The notes under the pieces: generated by a model
Told to the model about the DNA's origin: nothing
The model's database searches: none
Seen by the model: only the letters and a program-made list of their open reading frames with translations
Program-made: the position numbers and the translations under genes
In this document: positions 18,501 through 23,913 of the stretch, piece by piece
Layout of the letters: every line of letters starts with the position of its first letter
How positions within the stretch are numbered: position 1 is the first letter of the stretch
NCBI GenBank assembly: GCA_964200075.2
Contig: CAXNAA020000239.1
Coordinates: 1-23,913, forward strand
DNA length: 23,913 nt
From: Sphacelaria rigidula
Lineage: Eukaryota > Phaeophyceae > Sphacelariales
Direction: 5' to 3'

Positions 18501-20865
18501 AGCTCAATCGTCGTTGTTGTCTATTGTTTCATGTTGCTCGGGTGGAACATGACCCGAGAAAAGGAGTGTATCCGCTAAATTGTTGCTGGCTCCCTTTCGC
18601 AGGCTGTCGTGCTGTTGTTCTGGATGGCTCGCGTTTATCGGTGCCGTACAGAAATGAAAAGCACGGTGCCAACTGGCCATCGGGCGAATCTTATTCATCT
18701 TGATGCGATACAGATACAGTCAGTACTATTACAGAAAGTTGTTGAGGTACAACGCTGGAGACAACCAAGGACTCTACCACGGTTAGGACGAATCATCACG
18801 GGTTCGAATCACCAAATACACGATTTCTTCGGCCTGAGTGCCCAAAAGGGTGAAAAAAGTTTACCGCCGGTCCAAAAAAAGGGGTATCCACGCGACTTTT
18901 GCGCCATTCCACGTTACTGGGCTGCGTGTACCTGGTTTGCAACGCTGAAAACAAAGCCTGGGGATTGATTCGTACGATTCGAGTGAATTACGCAAAAAAC
19001 AAGTAACTTCCAGACGAATCATTCATTTGTCCGACCCTTGGACTCTACACACGGGATATCATATCAGACAGCTAACGCAACACTCGTACGATTGTGCATC
19101 TCTCTTGCGTGTGCGATTCCGTGTGCTAGAACACCGCGTCTTTTCCAAGGTATACAACATGTACCCTTCGCTTGATTCATGACTCACTTGATGCTCTCAT
19201 CAAAAATATTATCGATCGATGCTGACTGCACGTAGTTTTTTCAGCTCTCCTCCTGCTACTGCCCTGGGCTGTAGCAGGCTGACGGAGGGAAATGAAGCCC
19301 AGACCAGGCCTAGACAAACGGTGCAATCTTGTTGACCTTTCTGCGGCCGACAGGGTTAATGTACAGGTAGCGCACGTTTATCCAGCGCAAATCCCAGTAC
19401 GAGTCATGGAAAACAATGAAACAGTCGCTGATTTCAGTTCACGTATTTCATAACGACCCGTGCCCATGAACTCGGGGCCAAATATTATTTCAAGGACAAC
19501 GATGCGGTAGCAATTGCAGATATCGACTACGCTTGACAAAGGAAAATATTCTCGTGTCACCCCCCAGCTAGACCCCGGTGAGCGGGACAAGAGACACGTT
19601 CCAAACGTATGGCTGACCAAAAGGGGTAGATTCGGCATATACAGACTGTAAATACAAAAACGTATTTGCAGACCCAAGTCCGAACGGTATAGCACCCTTG
19701 ATAGTCGACAAACACAGACAAAATGAACCGTGATATATTGGGTTCGATATTCATGCAAGTGATCCCCGCACATGAGCATCAGTGATGGGTCTGACTCGAG
19801 AGCAATATGGGTCACGGAGAAATCAGTACCACCGAGTCCGAGTTGCACAAGTCGGACTCGCACTCGTTCGACGAGTCGAGAATTTGCCCGTATTTTTTTT
19901 CTGTTCTCAAGTATTTTGGTGCGGAGGGGTATAGAACGTGAACATGATGACTGCATCTGGACATTTCGATAGTAAAATCAACTAGTCAGTACAGTCAGCA
20001 CCACGCACAACAACAGTGTGCTGAAGAAAGGTACATCAACCTGGCACGTGGAGTTGTCACCTCACCTGGCTATGGACCCTCCGAAGGCCTCGTTTGCCGC
20101 CATGTTCACGCTAGAAACGCCATTCTTGACGCTTTGGTGTTCTCCGTCTTCGTCCTGAGTACGCCGTCCGATGAGGCTACGAGGCCTCTTGAGGTGCTTC
20201 TTGATGTTCGCTGTCTTCGCGTTGAAGAGACCGTTCTCGGCGCTTTCCTTCTTGACGCCCTGTTTTTGGTGACCCTGTGCGACGGCGCCCTGTTTTTGGT
20301 AACCCTGTGAGATGGCGCCGTGTTTTTGGTAACCCTGTCCGATGAGGTTATGAGCTCTCTTCAGGTGCTTATTGATGTTGCTGTTGTGGCCATTTCTGAT
20401 GGTGATGCTGGTACCCCTCTCCCTACATTCCGCGCTAGCCTTGCACCACCACTTCGCTTCGCACCTGTCTTCATTCTTGATGTCAAACGATCCCCACTGG
20501 TGAAGGAATGACTTTTGGGCGAGGCTCGAGCTACGGCAGCTGTAGCCTGGGGCTGGAAAGTGATGAAGGACAGCCTGAAGAACGTCATCCGGGACTTGCA
20601 CGATGGAATGTGTATTGCAGTCCAGGGTTTGCGGCAGTGTCAGATCGCCACGGCGGCCGCTGCTGTCTACATGTTCATCAACCGTTGCCGTCGAGTATAC
20701 CGTGGCTGGAGGTGCTGCGCTCGCAGGTTCCGGCGCTGCACCAGCGGAACTTGCATGTGCAGCCGAGACCGCGTTGTCCGCCGGAACGTCTGAGCTGCTT
20801 GCCGATGCTGCACCGCCGCCGTCACTCATGAAGCCGTCCCGATCCGGCAGCGCCGAGTCCTGCAT
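5522..20865 (-). CDS. hAT-superfamily transposase gene, six exons
   Basis: This is the reconstructed gene: exons 20865-20066, 15145-14974, 8761-8600, 8199-7840, 7549-7244 and 6586-5522, with introns of 4920, 6212, 400, 290 and 657 bp. All introns are GT-AG, with phases 2, 0, 0, 0, 0. Joined, they give about 954 residues with no stop. The domain order is a BED-type finger (W124, F127, C141, C147, H167, H172), the N-terminal hAT segment with PFSLSEDREF (279-320 region), the first catalytic aspartate in FSMDIW (D347), the second in TTDAGSD (D420), a CVSH motif (C443, H446), HRW (W516), and a dimerisation domain with AAQVERDLSG (E845). D1-D2 spacing (73) is close to that of the Hermes transposase. 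It is the sole intact gene seen. No terminal inverted repeats were found around it, so it could be an aged transposon or a host gene derived from one. Exons 2-6 are secure; the link to exon 1 is a little less so. Confidence 0.8.
6622..6842 (-). pseudogene. Decayed duplicate of exon 6 start, in intron 5
   Basis: This repeats the first ~220 bp of exon 6 (6586-6367) as a direct tandem copy. Both copies encode GFQMVPHAQL, GRATR and RVWSGNQSF in the same relative frame, and the DNA between them is very similar. In the duplicate the CAG that ends the real intron is GAT, so the acceptor is gone. A 16-bp ACCAATCTTTCCACTC-type tandem repeat has been added near its end, and the frame then runs to a stop at 6621. 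It therefore looks like a non-functional partial exon duplication left inside the 657-bp intron (7243-6587). Use as an alternative exon through another acceptor is possible but unsupported. Confidence 0.8.
7244..7549 (-). CDS. Transposase exon 5: RW motif, start of insertion domain
   Basis: The exon has 102 codons, with acceptor CATGACAG|GTT and donor AAG|GTGAGA, phase 0 at both ends. It starts VELLRAVVKATKHAPHRWLT and continues with a helical stretch ending FRQLYVDNGD. HRW corresponds to the conserved Arg-Trp of hAT transposases (W319 in Hermes), here W516. The rest (IREIFSLLEPCAALLRDGQS and onward) fits the alpha-helical region between the RW block and the C-terminal domain, including the Q that commonly precedes it. 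Frame continuity with exons 4 and 6 is exact. Confidence 0.8.
7550..7839 (-). other. Transposase intron 4
   Basis: A 290-bp GT-AG intron (GTCAAC at 7839, CATGACAG ending at 7550). The exon-4 frame reads past the donor for 16 codons to a stop, so intron retention would truncate the protein before the RW motif. Confidence 0.7.
7840..8199 (-). CDS. Transposase exon 4: second catalytic Asp and CxxH
   Basis: The exon has 120 codons, with acceptor GTATCAG|CTG and donor AAG|GTCAAC, phase 0 at both ends. It carries HFASCTTDAGSDGKAF, the block with the second catalytic aspartate (D420 in the joined protein), then AWDWCVSHMVSKGCEHGF, corresponding to the conserved hAT C-x-x-H motif (C443, H446) that normally reads like C-x-A-H-x-L-N-L. 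A helix rich in Val and Ile follows (DVIEAVVQVIEVVSKSATLK), where hAT proteins have the helix before the RW block. GTCAAC is a weaker donor than the others, but the join to exon 5 keeps frame and motif order. Confidence 0.85.
8200..8599 (-). other. Transposase intron 3
   Basis: A 400-bp GT-AG intron (GTAAGA at 8599, TATCAG ending at 8200) separates the two catalytic-Asp exons. No repeat or RNA feature was seen in it. Confidence 0.75.
8600..8761 (-). CDS. Transposase exon 3: first catalytic Asp
   Basis: The exon has 54 codons, bounded by acceptor TGGACAG|GTC and donor GCG|GTAAGA, phase 0 at both ends. The peptide includes ILHFSMDIWRCEVSGKRFLE and then IHIFWIDSSF. This is the hAT D1 block, in which an aspartate before a Trp starts a beta strand and is followed by an F-x-x-I-x-x-x-W-I-D strand. 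The catalytic Asp is residue 347 of the joined protein. A longer open frame overlaps this exon in another phase (8927-8655) and is a shadow. Confidence 0.85.
9899..10016 (-). other. Exon-like frame, possible relic or cassette exon
   Basis: After a good acceptor (TACTGATTTTCAG ending at 10017) a minus-strand frame reads VTEQNFGYLDICAKSLPKYT, then VTTPYLVTQDRENLRLSV and a stop at 9899. Codon use looks coding-like. Its entry phase does not fit between exon 2 and exon 3 of the transposase, but it would fit the phase-2 donor of exon 1. I do not recognise the peptide; a weak likeness to the N-terminal hAT segment is possible. Confidence 0.3.
10241..10400. repeat. 41-bp minisatellite, block 1
   Basis: About three clear units with a 41-bp period (tops of units at about 10261, 10302 and 10343) share CTACTCAAATTTTGGGTA and GAGTATG.CCTCAAATA-type sequence. 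More degenerate material of the same type precedes it from about 10140. The unit is largely self-complementary: CTACTCAAA pairs with TTTGAGTAG. Confidence 0.75.
10704..10958 (+). other. Unidentified open frame between repeat blocks
   Basis: An 84-codon plus-strand frame whose middle (Glu/Thr/Ala-rich, with VETVQDAETSEQSPEAGTEK) looks more protein-like than its neighbours. It contains a perfect 9-bp hairpin (GGGGTCAGG at 10832-10840, CCTGACCCC at 10850-10858). No domain is recognised. It sits in DNA that separates minisatellite blocks 1 and 2, so it may belong to an inserted element. Confidence 0.2.
11095..11410. repeat. 41-bp minisatellite, block 2
   Basis: Six units with a 41-bp period (unit tops at about 11101, 11143, 11184, 11225, 11266 and 11307). 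The consensus includes CTCAAATACTCTRCTCAAA followed by TTTTGAGTAGATTGAG. It ends in a variant, GAGTATAGGGTATCACCTGG, that also occurs before block 1 at about 10235, which suggests a higher-order unit. Confidence 0.8.
11617..11681 (+). mobile_element. tRNA-derived SINE head, family 2, copy 1
   Basis: A 65-bp tRNA-like segment starting GCACCC, with a weak A-box region (ATCAACTGATGGGA), and a strong B-box in GAGTTCGAATCCCGACAC, followed by a run of T (11687-11697) that would terminate pol III. It aligns along its full length with a 66-bp segment on the minus strand at 15755-15820. Acceptor-stem pairing of a real tRNA is lacking. Confidence 0.5.
11888..11980. repeat. 41-bp minisatellite, block 3
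   Basis: About two and a half further units (ACTCAAATTTTGGATAGATT, CTCTACTCAAAACATGAGTA, ACTCTACTCAAATATG) with the same 41-bp spacing. Blocks 2 and 3 are separated by about 475 bp that carries the SINE head and ends in GCTGGCCCAGCTCGTA, exactly where the array resumes. Confidence 0.7.
12705..12930 (-). other. Coding-like fragment, unidentified
   Basis: The minus-strand frame with GFVHAGCTLLLEEHTKFKNI and then RIYDNRHNVVAIGISKISYM, ending LLITALD and a stop, has coding-like codon usage (mostly C or G at third positions). I do not recognise the family. It may be an exon of an unrecognised gene or an old insertion inside transposase intron 2. No clear splice acceptor was found at its 5' side. 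Confidence 0.3.
13032..14110. repeat. Long inverted repeat, ~230-bp arms
   Basis: The left arm 13032-13259 is complementary to the right arm 13873-14110, with shared blocks such as GACCTATTTGC, GCGAACGCCT/GTGAACGCCT, CCACAGCAGGACAGTA and TGTCGCAGGG/GAGCAGGGTA. Spacer about 610 bp. The arms are clearly diverged. It could be a fold-back transposon or two inverted copies of one repeat. Confidence 0.65.
14041..14361 (-). pseudogene. Coding-like fragment with an in-frame stop
   Basis: The minus-strand frame runs MGENMKLFRECWMFDRRGLE and onward to DVIVYFTSYLEDALKL, then TAG, and continues in the same frame as AMYGVTYLPVEYANKGVQVV before a second stop. Codon use is coding-like on both sides of the TAG, suggesting a decayed gene fragment. 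The part after the TAG is also the outer end of the inverted repeat at 13032-14110. Family unknown. Confidence 0.3.
14974..15145 (-). CDS. Transposase exon 2: N-terminal hAT segment
   Basis: The exon carries 1 base plus 57 codons. Acceptor ...ACTAG|G completes the split Arg codon from exon 1; donor is GCG|GTGAGT (phase 0). The peptide contains VVIKTMQPFSLSEDREFCDL, which matches the conserved hAT pattern of a hydrophobic run, PFs, a few residues, then a Phe and Leu, followed by a basic helix. Its frame joins exactly to exon 3, giving HATKA|VIMEG. A second acceptor, GTTGCAG at 15131-15130, would give a phase-0 exon five codons shorter and would not join exon 1 in frame. The exon is too short to stand out as an open frame; I identified it by motif. 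Confidence 0.8.
15425..15434. other. Assembly gap (10 N)
   Basis: Ten N bases. They fall inside the inferred intron 1, about 280 bp from exon 2, so they do not break any coding exon. True gap size is unknown. Confidence 0.95.
15755..15820 (-). mobile_element. tRNA-derived SINE head, family 2, copy 2
   Basis: The minus strand reads GCACCCGGTGGTCAAAGTGG (A-box TGGTCAAAGTGG), then about 25 bases, then GGTCACGAGTTCGAATCCCG (B-box). It matches the 65-bp segment at 11617-11681 over its length. The expected 7-bp acceptor stem cannot form, so I call it a SINE or tRNA pseudogene and not a functional tRNA. The sequence downstream does not match the other copy, so the body is unresolved. Confidence 0.5.
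15834..16112. repeat. Inverted repeat, ~92-bp arms
   Basis: Arms 15834-15925 and 16020-16112 are complementary with scattered mismatches (GTGCTGTGGGT, ATTCGAAGAGTTAGGCGC, ATCACTACACACAACATT against their partners), around a 94-bp AT-rich centre. It lies right beside the SINE head. It is probably a small fold-back/MITE-type element. Confidence 0.65.
16498..16770 (+). mobile_element. SINE family 1, copy 2 (headless)
   Basis: It matches the body of the copy at 2278-2550 over ~270 bp (CAACAGTGGAGAGCGACCAC, CAAGGGAAAGGGACTGCTGA, CTCCTGTGTTGACC, CACATATACCGACCGGTG). The tRNA-like head is absent, consistent with 5' truncation on insertion. A minus-strand frame of 197 codons spanning it (16872-16279) overlaps unrelated flanking DNA and is not a credible gene. 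Confidence 0.65.
16941..18257. repeat. Large composite palindrome, 1.3 kb
   Basis: The outer arms 16941-17196 and about 17995-18257 pair over ~250 bp (CCCATGTTTAGTAATTCCTA, CGGAGATAGCGTCC, AGCGGATGATGACGATTT, CCCTGGAGCA, TAATTCGTCATCT, TGGCGCAC). Inner arms 17706-17800 and 17843-17939 pair over ~95 bp (GGCCAATATTTGGAGTTGG, TTGGTATGGACAATGC). The left half carries an extra ~510 bp (17197-17705) with no partner, which itself contains a 12-bp perfect stem (TTAGGGCGTTCT at 17475-17486, AGAACGCCCTAA at 17513-17524). Likely an old fold-back element with a later insertion or one-sided deletion. Confidence 0.75.
19833..19860. repeat. Perfect 9-bp hairpin
   Basis: CGAGTCCGA (19833-19841) and TCGGACTCG (19852-19860) form a perfect stem with a 10-base loop, within a patch rich in GACTCG words (19790-19880). 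No function inferred. Confidence 0.4.
20066..20865 (-). CDS. Transposase exon 1: BED zinc finger
   Basis: This exon encodes residues 1-267 (the last codon is split). A low-complexity Ala/Ser-rich lead (about 14-60) precedes a finger with W124, F127, C141-x5-C147 and HLKRAH (H167-x4-H172), the layout of BED fingers, which bind DNA in hAT transposases and ZBED proteins. Residues 177-206 are three copies of a 10-residue unit starting QGYQKHG, QGYQKQG and QGHQKQG. After it, NIKKHLKRPRSLIG (220-233) echoes NINKHLKRAHNLIG (163-176) with the second zinc-binding His changed to Arg. The donor is CAG|GTGAGG (phase 2). The frame stays open upstream of the chosen ATG to at least 21000, with a possible acceptor (CATTACAG) ending at 21003, so an additional 5' exon or earlier start is possible. 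Confidence 0.75.
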
Positions 20866-21450
20866 TATGGCTGTTCTTGTACAGGGTACTAACTGCGGTG
20901 TGTAACACTCAGAAGCACGACCTACCGAGTACAGGGGTGTTACCCTGTTAACTACGTTATAGTGCTGCTGTGTAGTGGAGTGTACCCCTTTGTACTGCCA
21001 ACCTGTAATGTTTTCACTGCCTTCCTGAAGTTATGATCAGGGTCCGTAGAAAAAAACTGTTCATAAAACCACCATGGCGTGAGCGAGCGCTGAATGGACT
21101 TTACCACACACAAAATCTGCAGGACTTCACGTGGTGAAGTGTCTGTGCTGTACCATACCGTTTCACAGGGTAACGATGATTGCGCAGTATCAGCTGGAGT
21201 ACCCCAGTACTCCCGACGGAACTCACTATTGTAACTCCGGCAGCCACAGCCACAGTACCTCGGAATGTTGAGGTGCGCCGACCAGTCGGTACTCCTGGTA
21301 CCCCCAGTTTTTCAGCAGGGTGTACCCCAAGCTACGCTGGGTACTAGAGGTTTCCGGGAGTTGGTACCCCGCGTGCCTTGAAATATACTGTATAAAGTAC
21401 TCGGAACAGACCGAGTATTGTCGGAGGGGTACACTTTTGTTAATATATTA
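20866..21450. promoter_or_regulatory. Upstream region of transposase gene
   Basis: This lies 5' of the BED exon. I see no confident TATA or initiator. GTACCCC, GTACTCC or GGGGTAC words recur (about 20983, 21200, 21209, 21293, 21301, 21320, 21364 and 21427), many as parts of short inverted pairs. The coding frame of exon 1 stays open for over 130 bases into this region. Promoter function is assumed only from position. Confidence 0.3.
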
Positions 21451-21636
21451 GTCATGATGGTCAATTTTGATCATCGTATGGTACGTTACCCCACTCCTCC
21501 TAAAAAAAAAGGAGCTGAACGAATTTGTGTGCACGAAGTAGGTACATAACTAAGCAACGAACCACCACACAATCAATATATTTACCTATTTTACTACGCG
21601 CGTTTGTCGTACGTGCATGCAGCACTGGTGACCGGT
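21451..21636. other. Unassigned stretch
   Basis: AT-rich sequence with an A run at 21502-21510; no gene or repeat recognised. Confidence 0.4.
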
Positions 21637-21766
21637 CGGGGTAAACCGGCCTGCACATATTCTATTTTGTAGTTTAGGGTACGGAGTATATTTTCTCCAC
21701 GGGGTAAACCAGCCTAAATATTTTCTATTTTGTACTTTAGGGTGCGGGGAGTATATTCATTTTCTC
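21637..21766. repeat. Tandem duplication, 63-bp period
   Basis: Two adjacent copies start at 21637 and 21700, sharing CGGGGTAAACC, TTCTATTTTGTA, TTTAGGGT and GGAGTATATT. Divergence is about 20 percent by eye. Function unknown. Confidence 0.7.
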
Positions 21767-22843
21767 TAATCGGTACCGCTCGGGGTGCAGCGTTTATTGT
21801 GGAGTAAAAGTCATTGTAATGAAAAAATGATACGCGGCTGTCCTTCGAGGGGGTGCCTGCCGGGTAAACTCGACGTGGAATATAATTCCGGGATGGTGGG
21901 GGGGTGTGATTACTTTTTCTTTAAATGGAAATGAGTATTATATACACGCAAAAAGGAACCATGCGTGTCTTGATTTGAGATACCCCCTTACATGTTGTGT
22001 AGAGATAAGAAGATAAATGTGCGGGGAAAGGGCGTGACCGGCGTTATAAACCCCGCGAGTATAATACACCCCGACCTAGTAGGGGTAAGAGCACGGACAG
22101 GACTGTCACAAACAGTGTTTTGTCGCCAGGTTGTTGATATTTGGTTCTCGATTTCAATTTATTTTTGGCTAATTATTTTTCAATCATATATTTATTGGCT
22201 TCACGTATACGTGTAGATTGAGTGGGAGACAATGGACTCTACGATGGTCTGAATATATTTGATAATGGTCGCCTGCAGCATAGGATCTTCGAAGACGAAA
22301 AATCAATCATGCGTGTACCCAGGTCCGACCCGTCATTTGCAAAACTCAAAATATTAACAACAATAAACGCGAGGTCATATTTTTGTTACAGCCTACTACT
22401 GCTACTGCGAACACAGCAGGTAGACTGATTGAAGCAAGCTGCGGCATAACACGGTCGCCAGCATGCAGGCGTGGCTGCGGCACCATATATATACACTGTC
22501 ACCACTGCATAGGAAGGACTCGTCGAGGCTCACGAACCCACAGCACAAACCTCCACTGTCGTCGCCATCACCAGCAACAACAGCTCCATCTTCGGTCATC
22601 ACTGCTTTACTTCTGTCGTGGGTCTTTTCTTGTGTGCGATGCTTTGTGCTTTCGTACTTCTTTTGCGCTCTAGCGCGCGCAACGGGTGTTCATCTGAAAG
22701 ACTGAGGGATCATGTTCGGGGGTACGGTACTTCATTCAAAAATAAAAATAAAAAACTAGAAAAAACACGACATCGAATAATTAGATACAAAAAAAAAGAG
22801 AGACGGAATAGAAAAACAAAAATCTGAGTTCGTTACGATGGAG
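21767..22843. other. Unassigned stretch, no gene recognised
   Basis: Several short open frames of up to 96 codons exist, including a CA/AC-rich stretch at about 22440-22600 that gives low-complexity peptides. None has a domain, and none shows credible splice signals in a consistent frame. I see no RNA gene. Confidence 0.4.
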
Positions 22844-22851
22844 ATCCAAAC

Positions 22852-23229
22852 CTGTGATGGTAAATGCGGGGTACCGGTGATTACCGGTAATGAGGTTGGG
22901 GGGTAGGTAACATGATATTTCCCGGGCAATGTTCCAGTTTTTCAGTAACGGTGCCCCCGCATATATATCCCCTAGTCACCACCAGGGGGCCTCTGCAAAT
23001 CCACTTCGCACACAGCACACAGCACACCATGCAGCACACAGAGCACTCAACCACAGCAGAAACGCGCAGAACACAGCAACACAGCGAGACACGGAACCCC
23101 CGGGAATAGGGCACTTATTTCGTCCCCTCGCGGTAGTGGTCATTACCGGTGGGTAACACCAAAAAAACTTGATTTGAGATGGTTACCGGTAGGTTAGATG
23201 GAAAATCCGGGGTATTTACCATCCCTCTG
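22852..23229. mobile_element. hAT-type MITE with 8-bp target duplication
   Basis: Inverted termini share GATGGTAAAT a few bases in from each end (left CTGTGATGGTAAATGC; right, reversed, CAGAGGGATGGTAAATACCC). The flanks are ATCCAAAC (22844-22851) and ATCCGAAC (23230-23237), an 8-bp duplication with one mismatch. An 8-bp duplication and CAG-rich short termini are typical of hAT elements. The 378-bp interior has repeated ACCGGTAA words and no transposase, so it is non-autonomous. The exact end is uncertain by one base. Confidence 0.6.
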
Positions 23230-23356
23230 ATCCGAACTACGGACGATGTGCTCCGCTCCGTCCACTCCGGATATCCGTTCGGTTTGACTCTAATCCTAAT
23301 CCGCGCCGTTTGAAAAACAAATCTGCGAATTTTATTTTTTTATTTTTTGTACATTA

Positions 23357-23570
23357 CGATGGAACCTGCATGCTCGGGCCATCAACGAGAACCCGCTCAA
23401 ATGGTGGGGGCTGAATGCGCACAAGCACCCACTCATTGCGCATGTCGCTCGCAACGCCCTGGTTGTGCGGCATCGTCAGGTCCCTCAGAGCGAGTACTTG
23501 TATCGTCGCAGAGTGGGCATATTTTGACACAACAAAGAAGCGGAACTTCTCGGAATGGCTTGAGACGCCG
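23357..23570 (+). pseudogene. hAT dimerisation-domain fragment, frameshifted
   Basis: The plus-strand frame reads RWNLHARAINENPLKWWGLN, then AHKHPLIAHVARNALVVRHR and QVPQSEYLY, before running into a stop at 23525-23527. This is the C-terminal hAT pattern: NPL-x-WW, then P-L-x-x-x-A, then VP-x-SE. The expected continuation (SGHILTQQRS) is present in another frame at about 23510-23545, so a small indel has broken it. It has the canonical WW and VPxSE forms and so is a different hAT lineage from the big gene. The rest of its gene is not visible in the window. Confidence 0.7.
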
Positions 23571-23913
23571 ATTTTCTAAAGGGTTCTTGGGAGGCGGCCG
23601 GGAAGTTTATACTCGAGCAGCACTCAGTTGAAAAAAATCCGACAGAGTCATTGCCACCAGTTTTTGGTGGTGAGATCGTGAATTGTACCATCGCGAGGAG
23701 AGATGGGGCAGTCGATGCAGCCAGTCATGACGCACATCACACGCGTGCTGTCACGGGTCTGTCACAAACAACATATTTCGGGACACGTACGCCCCAAGAT
23801 CGAAAATTCGAGTTTTTGAGGGGGGGGGGGGGGGGGGGGTACTTATGATCATGCATGCCATAGGCATAAGACCATTGACCTCACCCAGCCTGTTGTCCCC
23901 TGTTTTATTGCCG
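23571..23913. other. Right edge, with 20-G run
   Basis: No gene recognised. A run of 20 consecutive G (23820-23839) could form a G-quadruplex or be an assembly-sensitive homopolymer. Sequence after it is unassigned. Confidence 0.5.

Larger units (their letters stand above)
15146..20065 (-). other. Transposase intron 1 (4.9 kb), repeat-filled
   Basis: Inferred intron between the BED exon and exon 2. From its 5' side it holds unassigned DNA (18.3-20.06 kb), a long composite palindrome (16941-18257), a SINE family-1 copy (16498-16770), a short inverted repeat (15834-16112), a SINE family-2 head (15755-15820) and the 10-N gap. The 18.3-20.06 kb part contains a 192-codon minus-strand frame at 19956-19378 with no recognisable domain or codon bias. 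Confidence 0.6.

Noticed and set aside
18741-18815. tRNA or SINE head around GGGTTCGAATCACC
   Set aside because: Only a B-box-like word (18800-18812) is present; I found no A-box at the right distance and no cloverleaf.
19378-19956. 192-codon minus-strand open frame
   Set aside because: No recognisable domain, no coding-like third-position pattern, and a Cys-rich, irregular composition; it lies in a repeat-filled intron.

Overview
The window is nuclear DNA from an intron-bearing eukaryote. It has no bacterial-style operons, its only convincing gene is split by GT-AG introns, and most of the rest is transposon-derived or tandemly repeated. The lineage cannot be fixed from the sequence. A repeat-rich alga or other protist (a brown-alga-like stramenopile, for example) would fit, but this is a weak inference. 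There is a 10-N assembly gap at 15425-15434.

The central object is one large minus-strand gene at 20865-5522. I reconstruct it as six exons whose splice phases all agree: 20865-20066, 15145-14974, 8761-8600, 8199-7840, 7549-7244 and 6586-5522. Together they would encode an uninterrupted protein of about 954 residues with the order of a hAT-superfamily transposase: a BED-type zinc finger, the N-terminal hAT segment, the three catalytic acidic residues (D347, D420, E845), the CxxH and RW motifs, and the C-terminal hAT dimerisation domain followed by an acidic tail. Introns 1 and 2 are about 4.9 and 6.2 kb and hold most of the window's repeats. Intron 5 holds a decayed duplicate of the start of exon 6.

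Left flank (1-5521): an ACGT-saturated stretch (1325-1610), two copies of one fold-back element (1613-2047 and 2720-3704), a tRNA-derived SINE between them (2166-2550), a TA-flanked Tc1/mariner-like MITE nested in the second fold-back (3057-3593), and a roughly 40-bp minisatellite (about 3729-4200). No gene was recognised here.

Introns of the transposase gene: three blocks of a 41-bp self-complementary minisatellite (10.24-11.98 kb), two heads of a second tRNA-derived SINE family, a second copy of the first SINE's body, long inverted repeats at 13.03-14.11, 15.83-16.11 and 16.94-18.26 kb, and coding-like fragments I could not identify.

Right flank (20866-23913): the region upstream of the gene, with clustered GTACCCC/GTACTCC words, a 63-bp tandem duplication, a hAT-type MITE with 8-bp target duplications (22852-23229), a frameshifted fragment of a different hAT dimerisation domain on the plus strand (23357-23570), and a 20-G run.

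The gene models come from reading splice sites, frame and motif order by eye. No expression or homology search was available.
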